This document shows positions 23,031-32,610 of a DNA stretch of 48,356 nucleotides, piece after piece. Position 1 is the first letter of the stretch, and every line of letters begins with the position of its first letter. A program made the translations under genes and the position numbers. The notes under the pieces were generated by a model that was given only the letters and a program-made list of their open reading frames with translations, had not been told where the DNA came from and made no database searches. This DNA is from Myxococcales bacterium (GTDB lineage: Bacteria; Myxococcota_A; Polyangia; Polyangiales; Houyiibacteriaceae): positions 1-48,356 of the forward strand of contig JAHEEE010000026.1 of the NCBI GenBank assembly GCA_024640845.1, given 5' to 3'.

Positions 23031-25357
23031 TCGACTTCGAGAAGCTCGGCAAGCTTTACCTCGGCCGGCTTTTCGACTCCGCGAGTGGCGAGCCCAGCGA
23101 AGTACCGGTCCTCTACGACAGCAAAGACCTGACGACTCACGCGGTGTGCGTCGGCATGACGGGTAGCGGCAAGACGGGACTCTGCCTCACCATCCTCGAG
23201 GAGGCGGCTATCGACGGCATCCCTGCGCTATGCATCGATCCCAAGGGCGATCTCGGCAACTTGATGCTCACCTTTCCCGAGTTAGCCGCGAGCGATTTCG
23301 AGCCGTGGATCGATCCGGCCGAGGCGGAGCGCAAGGGCCGCAGTGTCGCCGAGCACGCCGAGGCGGTGGCCTCGCTCTGGCGCGAGGGCTTGGCCAAGTG
23401 GGGTCAGGACGGGTCGCGCATCGGCCGGCTTCGAGACGCTGTCGACATCGGGATTTACACGCCGGGAAGCTCCGCCGGGCGCCAACTTCGGGTGCTCGAG
23501 TCGTTCGACCCGCCTGCGGACGACGCGGATGCCGACACCCACCGTGACCAAATCATGGGCGCGGTCTCCGGCCTGCTCGCCCTCATCGACGTCGATCCCG
23601 ATCCCGTGAACAGCAAAGAGCACATCCTTCTCTCGAACATCCTGTCCCACGCTTGGGCCAAGGGTGAGTCGGTGTCGCTCGGCGACCTGATCCGGTCGAT
23701 CTCCGCTCCGCCTTTCGATCGCATCGGCGTGATGGATCTCGATTCGTTCTACCCTGCTGCCGATCGCCAGAAGCTCGCGATGCGGATCAACGGCGTGCTT
23801 GCGTCTCCCGGATTCTCGACGTGGTTGGAAGGCGACCCGCTCGATATCCAGCGCCTGCTTTGGACCGAGGACGGAAAGCCCCGCATCACGATCCTATCGA
23901 TCGCGCACTTGAGCGAGCCCGAGCGGATGTTCTTCGTGAGCACGGTCCTGAATCGCGTCGTGTCGTGGGTCAGGAGCCAATCCGGTACATCCAGCCTTCG
24001 CGCGCTTCTCTACATGGATGAGGTATTCGGATTCCTTCCGCCGGTCTCGGAGCCGCCCTCGAAGAAGCCGTTGCTCACGCTCTTGAAGCAGGCGCGTGCT
24101 TACGGGGTGGGTGTCGTCTTGGCGACGCAGAACCCGGTCGACATCGACTACAAGGCGTTGTCGAACTGCGGGACTTGGTTCTTGGGGCGCTTGCAGACGG
24201 AGCGCGACGTCGCGCGCGTCTTGGATGGTCTCGAAGGCGCGTCCTCTGCCGCTGGAAACGCGCTCGACCGAGGCGAGATGGAGAGGCTCCTAGCCGGGCT
24301 TCGCAGCCGTGTCTTCCTGTTGCAGAACGCGCATGAAGACGGCCACATCCTGTTTCACACCCGCTGGGCAATGTCCTATTTGCGCGGCCCGCTCACGCGA
24401 AAACAGATCAAGTTGCTGAGCCCTGAGGCGCCCGAGGCGCGGGCCGACAGTCCACGCGCACCGACATCCTCGGTCACGGCTTCGAAGGGCAGCCGTCCGG
24501 TGGCCCCTGCCGGTATTGAAGAAGTATTCTTCGGGTCGGGCGCCGGCGCCTACCGCCCCTACGTCGTGGCGGACTTGACGCTTCACTACGTCCAGGCTTC
24601 TCATGGGCTCGATACTTGGGAAAAGCACGTGCTCCTCGCTCCTCTCGAGGAGGAATCACCCTGGGATTCGGCGGAGCTTCGCGACCCCGGCGAGGTCGAT
24701 CTCAGCGATGAAGCCCCCGAGGACGCCGAGTTCATCGCACCGCCCGCGGGCTCGGTGGGCAAGTCCGTTTTCCGGAGCTACGGAAAGCAGATTCGAACGT
24801 ACGTCTACCAAACCCGCCCGATGTCGCTTTGGCGCTGCAAGTCGCTCAAGCTTCAATCGAAGCCCGGCGAGACCAAGTCGGAGTTCGCGTCGAGAGTACA
24901 GATGGCAGCGCGTGAAGACAGGGATGCAGGGGTGGAGGCGCTCCGCGCCCGCTTTGCCAAGAAGATTCGGGGTATGCAGGAGCGCGCGCGACGTGCCGAG
25001 GCTCGCGTCGACCGCGAGAAGAGCCAGTACGATCAGCAGAAGCTTCAGACCGGCATCTCGATGGGTGCAACGGTGTTGGGAGCGATCCTCGGCCGAGGAG
25101 GCTTCGGTCGTGCCACGACCGCTGCTCGCGGCGCGGGACGGGTGGCCCGCGAGCTCGAGGATGTTCAGCGCGCCGAAGCCGAGCTTCGAGAGATCCAGGA
25201 AGCGATCCGAGCGCTTGAGATCGAGGTCGAGGAGGAAGCTCGGGCGTACTTGGCCGAACGGGAGGGCAATATCGCCGAGCTCGAAGAGTTGGTCATCCGT
25301 CCGCGCAAGTCGGACATCGCGGTGACCGGCCTCAAGCTCGGGTGGAAGCCCGACTGA
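23027..25357 (+). CDS. HerA-like ATPase with C-terminal coiled coil
   Basis: The 776-residue protein starts with TTG in the overlap with the TPR gene, preceded by a purine-rich ribosome-binding site (AGGAGAGAGAG). Walker A is GMTGSGKT at 43-50, followed by [13 protein letters not shown], a signature of DUF87/DUF853 HerA-type ATPases. Walker B is [14 protein letters not shown], with downstream [11 protein letters not shown] as in FtsK/HerA motors. Residues after about 480 form a second domain, and the last 160 include a long coiled coil interrupted by a Gly-rich stretch ([20 protein letters not shown]). HerA-family motors move or process DNA, often with a partner nuclease; no nuclease is next to it here. 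Its coupled partner is a lipoprotein, which is odd for a DNA motor. Function unknown. Confidence 0.85.
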   Translation: MIDFEKLGKLYLGRLFDSASGEPSEVPVLYDSKDLTTHAVCVGMTGSGKTGLCLTILEEAAIDGIPALCIDPKGDLGNLMLTFPELAASDFEPWIDPAEAERKGRSVAEHAEAVASLWREGLAKWGQDGSRIGRLRDAVDIGIYTPGSSAGRQLRVLESFDPPADDADADTHRDQIMGAVSGLLALIDVDPDPVNSKEHILLSNILSHAWAKGESVSLGDLIRSISAPPFDRIGVMDLDSFYPAADRQKLAMRINGVLASPGFSTWLEGDPLDIQRLLWTEDGKPRITILSIAHLSEPERMFFVSTVLNRVVSWVRSQSGTSSLRALLYMDEVFGFLPPVSEPPSKKPLLTLLKQARAYGVGVVLATQNPVDIDYKALSNCGTWFLGRLQTERDVARVLDGLEGASSAAGNALDRGEMERLLAGLRSRVFLLQNAHEDGHILFHTRWAMSYLRGPLTRKQIKLLSPEAPEARADSPRAPTSSVTASKGSRPVAPAGIEEVFFGSGAGAYRPYVVADLTLHYVQASHGLDTWEKHVLLAPLEEESPWDSAELRDPGEVDLSDEAPEDAEFIAPPAGSVGKSVFRSYGKQIRTYVYQTRPMSLWRCKSLKLQSKPGETKSEFASRVQMAAREDRDAGVEALRARFAKKIRGMQERARRAEARVDREKSQYDQQKLQTGISMGATVLGAILGRGGFGRATTAARGAGRVARELEDVQRAEAELREIQEAIRALEIEVEEEARAYLAEREGNIAELEELVIRPRKSDIAVTGLKLGWKPD

Positions 25358-25823
25358 TCTTCTCGAACGCCTCCCGAACCTCGGCGGGCGCCTCGACCAG
25401 CTCGATCAGTACCCCTTCTCCGCCGATCGGAGCGGCTTCACTACCCTTCGGGTGGATGAAGCACACCCGATGCCCGGCCGCACCGGGACGGACGCCACCT
25501 GGAGTGAAACGCACGCCTTGGTCGCCGAGCCACCGCACTGCGGCGTCGATGTCGTCGACCCAAAGCCCGACGTGGTTCAGAGGCGGTGAGTCGACGCGCG
25601 GTTTCTTTTCGGGGTCGATGGGCTGCATGAGGTCGACTTCGACCGTGAAGGCACCGGCGCCCATCGTCACGATGTCTTCATCGACGTTTTCCTTTTCGCT
25701 CTTGTAGTTGCCGTGCGGCGTCAGCCCGAGCGTGTCGACCCACAATCGGCGCAACGCGCGCTTGTCAGCCGCGCCGACGGCGATCTGTTGAATTCCTAAA
25801 ATCTTGAACGGACGAGTGGTCAT
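25332..25823 (-). CDS. VOC-superfamily protein (glyoxalase/methylmalonyl-CoA epimerase-like)
   Basis: The 163-residue protein has two beta-alpha-beta-beta-beta modules of the vicinal oxygen chelate fold: [21 protein letters not shown] and [18 protein letters not shown], ending in [10 protein letters not shown] with the usual metal-binding Glu. The His of the second module is present, but the first module has Gln where many glyoxalases and epimerases have His. It may therefore use a different metal site or another activity. A strong ribosome-binding site (GAGGAA) precedes ATG 25823. Its 3' end overlaps the convergent ATPase gene by 26 nt. Annotated only to superfamily. Confidence 0.85.
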   Translation of the reverse strand: MTTRPFKILGIQQIAVGAADKRALRRLWVDTLGLTPHGNYKSEKENVDEDIVTMGAGAFTVEVDLMQPIDPEKKPRVDSPPLNHVGLWVDDIDAAVRWLGDQGVRFTPGGVRPGAAGHRVCFIHPKGSEAAPIGGEGVLIELVEAPAEVREAFEKISRASTRA

Positions 25824-25865
25824 GCTTCCTCTTCAGAGCTGCGGAGATTACCCCGGTTGCCGGCC

Positions 25866-26855
25866 ATGTCCACATGGGACAACCTCCGCCCGGTGAAGAC
25901 TTCGCTCACGGGCATCAAGCCGACGCACCTGCCGCATCTCGGCAACTATCTGGGCGCGATTCGGCCCGCGCTGTCGTTGGTCGAGGAGTATCGCACGCTC
26001 TACTTCATCGCCGACTATCACGCACTCACCTCGGTGCGCGAAGCCGCGGCGCTCCGAGGATACATTCGCGACGTCGCGGCCACGTGGCTTGCTTGCGGTC
26101 TCGACCCCGACCGCACCCTGCTTTACCGCCAGTCCGACGTCCCACAGGTGTTCGAGCTCACGTGGGTCTTGAGTTGCCTGCTTGCGACCGGCCAACTCGA
26201 GCGCGGCCACGCCTACAAGGACGCTGTCGCGCGCGGTGAGGCGCCGAGCGCCGGCCTCTTCAATTATCCGGTATTGATGGCCGCCGATATTCTGCTCTAC
26301 GACACCGACGTGGTGCCCGTCGGCAAAGATCAGAAGCAGCACCTCGAGCTCACGCGGGACGTCGCGCAGCGGCTCAACCACGTGTACGGCGAGGGCACGC
26401 TCGTCGTCCCCGAGGCGTTGATCAGCGAGGCGCCGCTGGTGCCGGGAACCGATGGCGAGAAGATGAGCAAGAGCCGGGGCAACGGCATCCCTCTTTTCGC
26501 GCCTCCGAAAAAGCTCCGCAAAGTGATCATGGGAATTAAGACTACGTCCGAGACCCTGGAGGACCCGAAAGCCGCTGAAGGCTCCACGGTCTACGAGCTC
26601 TACGCCTTGGTTGCTCCCGATCGCGCCCCCGAGATGAAGAAGCAACTCGAGGCGGGCGGCTACGGTTGGGGTCACGCCAAGCAAGACCTCTACGAAGCCA
26701 TCGAAGCGGAGCTTGGTCCCAAGCGCGAGGCGTACCTCGATATCCGCGCGGACGAGCCGAGGCTCGATGCGATCCTTCATGCCGGAGCCGACAGGGCTCG
26801 CGCGATCGCCGATCACACGATGGCTCGCGTGCGCCACGCCGTCGGTATCGAGTGA
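25866..26855 (+). CDS. trpS: Tryptophanyl-tRNA synthetase
   Basis: The product is 329 residues from ATG 25866 (a TTG at 25857 would add three). TrpRS is a class I enzyme that charges tRNA-Trp. The HIGH-type motif is PTHLPHLGNYLGA near the N-terminus and the KMSKS loop is EKMSKSRGN. The intervening VLMAADILLYDTDVVPVGKDQKQH stretch is diagnostic of TrpRS. Length is normal for the bacterial short form. It is a single gene starting 42 nt from the divergent VOC gene. Confidence 0.96.
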   Translation: MSTWDNLRPVKTSLTGIKPTHLPHLGNYLGAIRPALSLVEEYRTLYFIADYHALTSVREAAALRGYIRDVAATWLACGLDPDRTLLYRQSDVPQVFELTWVLSCLLATGQLERGHAYKDAVARGEAPSAGLFNYPVLMAADILLYDTDVVPVGKDQKQHLELTRDVAQRLNHVYGEGTLVVPEALISEAPLVPGTDGEKMSKSRGNGIPLFAPPKKLRKVIMGIKTTSETLEDPKAAEGSTVYELYALVAPDRAPEMKKQLEAGGYGWGHAKQDLYEAIEAELGPKREAYLDIRADEPRLDAILHAGADRARAIADHTMARVRHAVGIE

Positions 26856-26867
26856 GCTAAATATGCT

Positions 26868-27377
26868 CTAGTAGACGCTGCTCCACTCAGCGTCTTCGGC
26901 GGCGCCTTGCGACGGCTCGGAGTTTGCCTGCGCCCGAGTTGGCTGCGCTGCCTCTGGGACCATCAGCAAGCCGGGGTGACCGCTCTCGACCGACTCGGTC
27001 GTCAGCAGGAACGTTTGTTTGTGCTTCTGCCAGGTTTGCCGGATGACCGTGTTGGCTAGCACCATGGTGCTCTCGTCGTACCAACGCACCGCGATCCGCG
27101 AGAACGCGCCTTCGCCCTCATCGTCCGTGTGTGGGCTCATGCCGAGGATCTCGGTGTCCGCGATTTGGATGTCGCGGCCCCAGCGGATATGAGATGCCTG
27201 GAACTGCGGTCTAAAGCCTGGGGCGACGTGTCCGCTCGCGACATCCATACGGCCCCAGCGTGCGCCTTCGTTGAGCTCGATCACCGCGTCGCGCATTCGA
27301 GTCTCCGGGCTGAGGTTCTGCAACAAGCAGCCAGAAAGCCCGATCAGCACGAGAGCCCACCCGAATCGTTTCGCCAT
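26868..27377 (-). CDS. Unknown lipoprotein
   Basis: The frame stays open to 28055, but the upstream part only reads through the Ala-Asp repeat of the neighbouring gene. ATG 27377 gives 169 residues with a clean lipoprotein signal (MAKRFGWALVLIGLSG-C, Cys 17). The body is a mixed alpha/beta domain of about 110 residues (MRDAVIELNEGARWGRMDVA..., AVRWYDESTMVLANTVIRQTWQK) and a disordered, Gln/Ala/Glu-rich tail. No family recognised. It follows the large receiver/TPR gene by 37 nt on the same strand and probably belongs to its operon. It converges on trpS with a 12-nt gap. Confidence 0.75.
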   Translation of the reverse strand: MAKRFGWALVLIGLSGCLLQNLSPETRMRDAVIELNEGARWGRMDVASGHVAPGFRPQFQASHIRWGRDIQIADTEILGMSPHTDDEGEGAFSRIAVRWYDESTMVLANTVIRQTWQKHKQTFLLTTESVESGHPGLLMVPEAAQPTRAQANSEPSQGAAEDAEWSSVY

Positions 27378-27414
27378 GCCCCCGACGCTAGGCACGGAGG
27401 CAGTCAATGGGCAA

Positions 27415-30189
27415 CTATTTGGCGGCTTGGGCGCCGCTCTTGGCGAGGCGGCTCTTGGCAGCCCGATTGTCCGGCTCGAGCGACAGCGCCTTACGCCACG
27501 CCTTGCGCGCAGCTGCCGTGTCGCCCTGCAGGTTGAGCGCGTCCCCGTAGAGGACGTGGTACTGCGCGCGCTTCGACCTCTTGCGGACCGCTTTCTTCGC
27601 CCATTTCGCGGCTCGGTCGCCGTCTTGCATGGCGACGTAGAGCGTCGCGTAGCCGGCCATCGCCTGCGGGTTCCGGGGATCGAGCTCCCAGGCCCGGTCC
27701 AGCGTCGCTTCCGCACGGGCGAGCTCCCCACCCCGGACGAGCCGCAGGGCTCGATGCACGAGCACATCCGAGGCCTTCGCCGGGTCACGCGGAAGATTCT
27801 GCGTGGGAATCGCAGGGGTCTTCGGCTTCGGCGGCGCTTGCGCCTTGGGTTTCGCGTCAGCGGCAGTGTCCGCGACAGCGCCAGTGTCCAGTACCGCGTC
27901 AGCGTCAGCGTCAGCGCCAGTGTCCGCGACAGCGTCAGCTTCCGCGACAGCGTCAGTGCCAGCGCCAGTGTCCGCGACAGCGTCAGTGCCAGCGCCAGTG
28001 TCCGCGACAGCGACAGCGTCAGTGTCCGGGACAGCGTCGGTGTCCTCGCCCTCATCGCCCAGCCCGTTCACCGTTCCGGTGATCGGCCCTCTGTTTCGCT
28101 CTTGGTCTAGATCTCGAGTCGCTTCCATGGGGATGGGCTCGACAGAGCTGCTTCGGGACCACAGGAGCCATCCGGCGACTGCGACGCCCGTGACCAACGT
28201 CAGGAGGAGCAGAGACTGGAGCCATGCCGGCGTCCCTGCGGACCGCGCCGCGGGCGCCAAGACGGTCGCTCCCTCGAGCACACGTGCCAGCTCGGGTGCG
28301 TACTCGTCTTCTTCTTCGTGGAACAAGGGGGGCGGCAGCGGCTTTCGGCTCTGCGGTGGTGGTGGCGGCGGAGTTGGCTTCCTCGGCACCGGGATGGTCA
28401 TCTGTTGTTCGAGCTCTTCTTCCGGGAGCGCTTCGAACACCGGAGCCAGACCTATCTGAGTCGACTTCTTCGACCGCGCCACGGCGTGATCGGTGTGCCT
28501 TTTGTCCCCTTCGTGCTCCTCTGCACCGCGTGCCACGGGCACCGTCAGCTGGCGGGTCTCCACCCGTCCGAGCAAGCGCTGCACCTTGTTCGTCGGGATC
28601 TCCTCATCGGAGAACGTGGAGGGGGGCGGCTCGTCCCCCGCGGTGCGAAGGTGATTGAAGCGTGGCGGCGCCATCGTCCTCGCGTCGTCGAGCTGAGGGG
28701 GCGCTTTCGCCCCTGGGGGTACCGTTGCATGCTCGTCGACCTCCGGCTCCACCGGAGGCATCGTTTCTGCGGTGACCTCGATGCGGCTGTTGCTCCCATC
28801 GGCAAAGCCGAGTTGGTGCGACACGAGGCCGAGAGCTTCATCGATGGGCATCATGATGTTCGCCACCGAAGGCAGGTCCTGCTCACGGACGGAAACGCGG
28901 CCGGAGTTGAGGCCCCACACCGATAGAAGCGCGGGCATGCCTTGGAGGGTTTGCGTGGTGCCCTCGTGAAGCGTCGCGTATGCGCCGACGATCGAGTTGT
29001 CCGCGATGTCGATTTCGATGTTGCGCTTGTGCCCGACCACGCTCAGATGGCGAACGCCCGGTACCGACCCGAGCGCGCGAAGGAGACGTCCCGGGCCGAT
29101 AAGCTCGAGACGCGTGTCGAAGTCCACCTCGTCCTCGACTCGCCGGCCCATCTCGAGGTCCTGGTCGATCAACGGGCAGATCCGCGACGCCAGCTGCGCC
29201 AAGTCGGGTCCCGTCTCGGCCGCTGAGGAAGGCCAGAAATCTTCCCATCGAACGACGAGCATCGACGCCCATCGCAGTTGAGGGTCCTTGCGCATGGCGC
29301 GCACAAAATCGATACCTTGGCCACCCACGGCGCCCGAGTCGAGGACCACGACTTGCGGATCGATCTCGCGGATGCGAGGAATCACGGCCGTCGAAAAGTC
29401 CGCAGCCGCAATCTGAACACCGCGCGTCATCAGCACCTGCGCCAGCTTCTCGGCGCGGAGCTCGTCGGAGTCGAGAATGACGATGCGGGAGCCTTGGAGC
29501 TGACTGAGGTCGACGTCTCCGGCTTCGACCGCTCCGGGTAGCGTCGAGAGCCGGCCGCCGCTCGTTTCGTGGAACTCGTACTCGAGGAGCTCCGAAGTGG
29601 ATACCGCGTCACGCAGGCGATCGAGGATGAGCTCCATGTTGTGCGCACTCGGGCTCTCGGTTTCGACCACCATCGGCATGCCTTCGAGCACACCCTTGGG
29701 AGACCGTATGCTCAGAATCCCGGTCTTGGTGTCGTTGGACACGAGATCCACGACGTCCTGCAGGTTGTGTTCGTTGAGCGCTCCACTCATCAGCCCGGGC
29801 CGCTGCGGGACTTCTTCGGCAAGCTCGGTCAGCCTACGTGCGATCGCGTCTGCGCCTGATCCTCGGGGAACGATGGCGACGGCTCCGCTGCGGAACTCCT
29901 GTCCCGCGCGCTTGAGCGCCGCCTCGTTCGAGATTACAGCAACGGGAAGAACGTCCGTTGCACGGTTGCTCGCCATCCGGCGCACGACGCTGGCGCCGCC
30001 GCGAACTGCGGCGTCGCCAATCAGTACGACGAGGTCCGGTGCGTACACGCGAACCGCTTGCTCGAGCTCAGCCGTTGCACAACCAGCGACGGATATGCCA
30101 TGGCGCCGCAACGCCTCCCCCAACGCTGTCTGCATCGGTTCGCCCTGGCCCACCATCAGGATGGTGGGCCGGTGCTCCACTTCGGACAT
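27415..30189 (-). CDS. Receiver/DUF4388-like/TM/TPR regulatory membrane protein
   Basis: The 924-residue protein is a mosaic. Residues 9-122 are a receiver-like domain lacking a normal phosphoacceptor (the acceptor strand reads LVVLIGDA). Residues 131-212 and 360-445 resemble DUF4388/PATAN modules (for example GALNEHNLQDVVDLVSNDTK). Residues 235-345 form a second receiver-like domain with Asp at 284 (VVVLDSG). A Pro-rich linker follows, then one transmembrane helix at about 655-677. Beyond the membrane come an Ala-Asp repeat (about 717-779) and a TPR region (about 805-920). PATAN/receiver proteins are characteristic of Myxococcota and relatives and are linked to polarity or gliding signalling; that role here is inference. 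The gene is divergent from the SCP2-like gene. Confidence 0.82.
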   Translation of the reverse strand: MSEVEHRPTILMVGQGEPMQTALGEALRRHGISVAGCATAELEQAVRVYAPDLVVLIGDAAVRGGASVVRRMASNRATDVLPVAVISNEAALKRAGQEFRSGAVAIVPRGSGADAIARRLTELAEEVPQRPGLMSGALNEHNLQDVVDLVSNDTKTGILSIRSPKGVLEGMPMVVETESPSAHNMELILDRLRDAVSTSELLEYEFHETSGGRLSTLPGAVEAGDVDLSQLQGSRIVILDSDELRAEKLAQVLMTRGVQIAAADFSTAVIPRIREIDPQVVVLDSGAVGGQGIDFVRAMRKDPQLRWASMLVVRWEDFWPSSAAETGPDLAQLASRICPLIDQDLEMGRRVEDEVDFDTRLELIGPGRLLRALGSVPGVRHLSVVGHKRNIEIDIADNSIVGAYATLHEGTTQTLQGMPALLSVWGLNSGRVSVREQDLPSVANIMMPIDEALGLVSHQLGFADGSNSRIEVTAETMPPVEPEVDEHATVPPGAKAPPQLDDARTMAPPRFNHLRTAGDEPPPSTFSDEEIPTNKVQRLLGRVETRQLTVPVARGAEEHEGDKRHTDHAVARSKKSTQIGLAPVFEALPEEELEQQMTIPVPRKPTPPPPPPQSRKPLPPPLFHEEEDEYAPELARVLEGATVLAPAARSAGTPAWLQSLLLLTLVTGVAVAGWLLWSRSSSVEPIPMEATRDLDQERNRGPITGTVNGLGDEGEDTDAVPDTDAVAVADTGAGTDAVADTGAGTDAVAEADAVADTGADADADAVLDTGAVADTAADAKPKAQAPPKPKTPAIPTQNLPRDPAKASDVLVHRALRLVRGGELARAEATLDRAWELDPRNPQAMAGYATLYVAMQDGDRAAKWAKKAVRKRSKRAQYHVLYGDALNLQGDTAAARKAWRKALSLEPDNRAAKSRLAKSGAQAAK
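27853..28041. repeat. Degenerate short tandem repeat encoding an Ala-Asp linker
   Basis: Variants of a 6-nt unit (gcgtca, gcgaca, gcgcca) fill this stretch. A higher-order 30-bp unit is nearly perfect at 27961-27990 and 27991-28020, and part of it recurs at 27913-27939. On the coding (minus) strand it reads as repeats like DAVADTGAGT. Few stop codons occur in any frame, which is why several spurious ORFs cross it. Such arrays change copy number easily by slippage in multiples that keep the frame. Confidence 0.8.
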
Positions 30190-30227
30190 CGTGGAGATGG
30201 TGGCCGATTCTGCTCGATTTCGCCAGC

Positions 30228-30256
30228 TTGGTGCGCACCGAGTTGTTGGCTATGCT
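30228..30256 (+). promoter_or_regulatory. Weak candidate promoter of the SCP2-like gene
   Basis: TTGGTG (30228-30233) and TATGCT (30251-30256) are spaced 17 nt apart in the 76-nt divergent gap. The start would lie only a few nt before ATG 30266, implying an almost leaderless message. The match is modest. Confidence 0.25.
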
Positions 30257-30265
30257 CCGCCCCTC

Positions 30266-30901
30266 ATGAGTGTTGAACCAATCGAGTTCCTTAGGGATAC
30301 GTTTCCGCAGCTCTTCACCCGGGGGGTGGAGGTTTTGAAGGCCCGCGCCGCTCGGGGTGACGAGCAAGCCCAGCGCATCGTCGCCGACGTGACCGCGGTG
30401 ATCGGCGCTGCCAGTCTCCAAATCGACGAGAGCCCCCCAATGGTCTTGTCCGCCAGGGCGGGCGCGATGAGCGCCGGCGAAGCCCCGGCCGAGGGTGTTC
30501 CGATCAAGATCGCGGCCGCGCTTCCGGGCAATGCGGTGAGGCTCCTGCTCGGCGAGGCCGTCAAGGCAGGGGCGCTCGAAAACGAAGAGGTGGCCATCGG
30601 GGCCGCCCAAACCGCCTCGAAGCGCTTCGAGGACGCCCTCGCCGGCCGCCCGATGACCTGCCACGTGACGCTGTTAGGCGTCCCCGAGCTTGGCGACGTG
30701 CGGGTTCGGCTGGGTTTCAACGTCTCGGAGCCGCCCAACGAGCCCGGGTTCACCACCGAGCTGCAATACAGCGACCTCGAGAGCGTGCAGCGTGGAGAGC
30801 TCACGGTTCAAGAGCTCTTCCTCGGTGGGAAGCTGAAGATGGAGGGTGACTACTCGCTCGCGCTTCAGACCGCGATGCAGCTTCTCACCAACCCACTCTG
30901 A
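30266..30901 (+). CDS. SCP2 sterol-binding-domain-like protein
   Basis: The 211-residue protein (ATG 30266; an upstream-open frame only crosses the divergent neighbour) resembles the SCP2 lipid-binding fold in its C-terminal half: VRVRLGFNVSEPPNEPGFTTELQYSDLESVQRGELTVQELFLGGKL followed by MEGDYSLALQTAMQLL, the classical helix-and-strand end of SCP2 domains where the bound lipid contacts. The N-terminal 100 residues are helical and unassigned. No signal peptide is seen, so it is likely cytosolic. The ligand is unknown. It is divergent from the large receiver/TPR gene and upstream of the chemoreceptor gene. Confidence 0.78.
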   Translation: MSVEPIEFLRDTFPQLFTRGVEVLKARAARGDEQAQRIVADVTAVIGAASLQIDESPPMVLSARAGAMSAGEAPAEGVPIKIAAALPGNAVRLLLGEAVKAGALENEEVAIGAAQTASKRFEDALAGRPMTCHVTLLGVPELGDVRVRLGFNVSEPPNEPGFTTELQYSDLESVQRGELTVQELFLGGKLKMEGDYSLALQTAMQLLTNPL

Positions 30902-30992
30902 ACGGACGATCCCCCTTTCGCGGGCTGGGCCAGGGTGGAACTTGCCCCGGTCTGCGGCGGTTGGATACCCTGACGTTCGTTAACGGGGGGTC

Positions 30993-32522
30993 ATGTTTCG
31001 GGCAATTGCCAAGAGTCGCTATCTCGTCCCTGGCTTTTTGTGCTTCGCGCTCGCGTTCGTCGTCGGGCCGGTGGGCGTAGCGTCAGGTCTTCTGATCGGT
31101 GCCGAGGGAGCGGCGATCGCGGGCGTGGCCGCGGCAGTGCTCGGTGTGCTCGGTTTGCTGATCATCGCGTCAGGATTACCGCCTTCGATCGAGGTCGACG
31201 CCGTCGACGCACAGATCCGCCGAATTTACGGGGAAGTGGAAAGCGTCGAGACTGCAATCGGTGACAACGTCCGGGCGCTGTCGAGCGGGCTCGGCGAACA
31301 GATGGTGGCGGTCGAGGAGACCGCACGTGCGCTGAAGTCGATGGCAATTTCATTGCAGGCGATCAGCGATCGCGTCGAGGCGTTGTCCTCGAGCACCGAG
31401 GAGAGCTCTTCCAGCATCTTGCAGATGACTGCGACGAACCAAGAGGTCGCCGAAAACATGTCCAACCTCGGCTCGAGCGTCCGCGAGACCGCGTCGTCGA
31501 TCGAGGAGATGACGTACAGCATCAAAGAGGTGGCGCGGAACGTCGATGCATTGGCGCTGACGGCCGAAGAAACCTCCTCCTCGATGAACGAGATGGACGT
31601 GTCGATCGATCAAGTTCAATCGAACGCGAACGAGACCGCAAGGCTTTCCGAAGAGGTGGCGGCGGACGCAGAGACTGGTGCCGACTCGATCCTGAAGATC
31701 ATCGACGAGATCAATCGCATCAAGTCCTCCTCGCTCGAGGCCGTGAGCACGATTTCGAACCTCGGCGACCGAATCGAAGCGATCGGCGACATCCTGAACG
31801 TCATCGACGACGTGGCAGAGCAGACCAATCTTCTCGCCCTCAACGCGGCCATCATCGCGGCGCAAGCCGGCGAGCACGGCAAAGGCTTCGCCGTAGTCGC
31901 AGATGAGATCAAGGACCTCGCCGAGCGGGCCGGCGCTTCCACCAAGGAGATCGCCGAGCTGATCAAGACGATTCAGGAAGAAACCAAGAACGCTATCGTA
32001 GCGGTCGAGCGTGGTGCGAGCACCGTCGACCGTGGTGTCACGGTGAGTGCCGAGGCGGAGCACGCACTAAAGAAGATCCTCGAGTCGTCGCAGCAGTCGA
32101 CCGCAATGGTGCGTGGCATCGCGCGCGCGACCGTCGAGCAGGCGAAGGGATCGCGACAGGTCACGGAAGCCATCGGACGGATTGCGGAAACGGTGCAGCA
32201 GATCGCGGCCGCGACCGCCGAGCAGGCACGCGGCTCGGAGCTCATCATGAAGAGCGCAGACAACATGCGTCTCATCACGCAACAGATGGAGCGGAGCAGC
32301 CAGGAGCAGGCCGAAGGCGGGCGACAGATGACGAGCGCCATCGAAAGCATCTCGGAGATGGTGCATCAGCTTCACGGCTCGCACCGCAAGCACTCAGAGA
32401 GCTCGGAGCAGACCTTGGCCGCGGCTTACCGAATTCAGGAGCTGACCCGCGAGTACGAGCGCAGGGTGCGGGCGATGAACGAGGCCGTCGAGCGTCTGCG
32501 CGCACTTCGCTCCTCTTCGTAG
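30993..32522 (+). CDS. Methyl-accepting chemotaxis protein without a periplasmic sensor
   Basis: The 509-residue receptor has two adjacent hydrophobic segments (about 12-34 and 38-60) with almost no loop between them, and no recognised HAMP or ligand domain. A long coiled coil follows, with the signalling hairpin tip at 273-305 ([19 protein letters not shown], then [12 protein letters not shown]). In this tip the Glu and Arg that hold trimer-of-dimer contacts in Tsr/Tar (E385, R388) are replaced by Ile 288 and Gln 291; a similar AIIAAQAGE form may occur in some deltaproteobacterial receptors, but this was not checked. An unusual purine-rich GGGGGG precedes the ATG. It probably senses a membrane or intracellular cue. 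No che genes are nearby. Confidence 0.93.
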   Translation: MFRAIAKSRYLVPGFLCFALAFVVGPVGVASGLLIGAEGAAIAGVAAAVLGVLGLLIIASGLPPSIEVDAVDAQIRRIYGEVESVETAIGDNVRALSSGLGEQMVAVEETARALKSMAISLQAISDRVEALSSSTEESSSSILQMTATNQEVAENMSNLGSSVRETASSIEEMTYSIKEVARNVDALALTAEETSSSMNEMDVSIDQVQSNANETARLSEEVAADAETGADSILKIIDEINRIKSSSLEAVSTISNLGDRIEAIGDILNVIDDVAEQTNLLALNAAIIAAQAGEHGKGFAVVADEIKDLAERAGASTKEIAELIKTIQEETKNAIVAVERGASTVDRGVTVSAEAEHALKKILESSQQSTAMVRGIARATVEQAKGSRQVTEAIGRIAETVQQIAAATAEQARGSELIMKSADNMRLITQQMERSSQEQAEGGRQMTSAIESISEMVHQLHGSHRKHSESSEQTLAAAYRIQELTREYERRVRAMNEAVERLRALRSSS

Positions 32523-32533
32523 ACCCGGCACCC

Positions 32534-32554
32534 GCCCGAACCGAGAATTCGGGC
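32534..32554. terminator. Weak hairpin after the chemoreceptor gene
   Basis: GCCCGAA (32534-32540) and TTCGGGC (32548-32554) form a perfect 7-bp stem with a 7-nt loop, 12 nt after the chemoreceptor stop and 56 nt before tatB. It has no T-tract, so it is at best a weak or factor-dependent terminator. Confidence 0.35.
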
Positions 32555-32610
32555 TTCGCAGGTTGTTGCCGGTTGGCCTCCGTGGCAGGCAGGATTCATG
32601 GTAGGGGCAG

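Noticed and set aside
27901-28041. Possible CRISPR-like array
   Set aside because: The units are contiguous with no spacers and encode a peptide linker in a long reading frame, so it is a coding tandem repeat.
27378-28055. Long N-terminal extension of the lipoprotein at 26868-27377
   Set aside because: The extension translates the neighbour's Ala-Asp repeat in another frame (Arg/Leu/Thr/Ser repeats). The real start is the lipoprotein signal at 27377.
27803-28459. 218-residue Ser/Ala-repeat frame on the plus strand
   Set aside because: This is the antisense reading of the repeat in the receiver/TPR gene; the lack of stops comes from the repeat itself.
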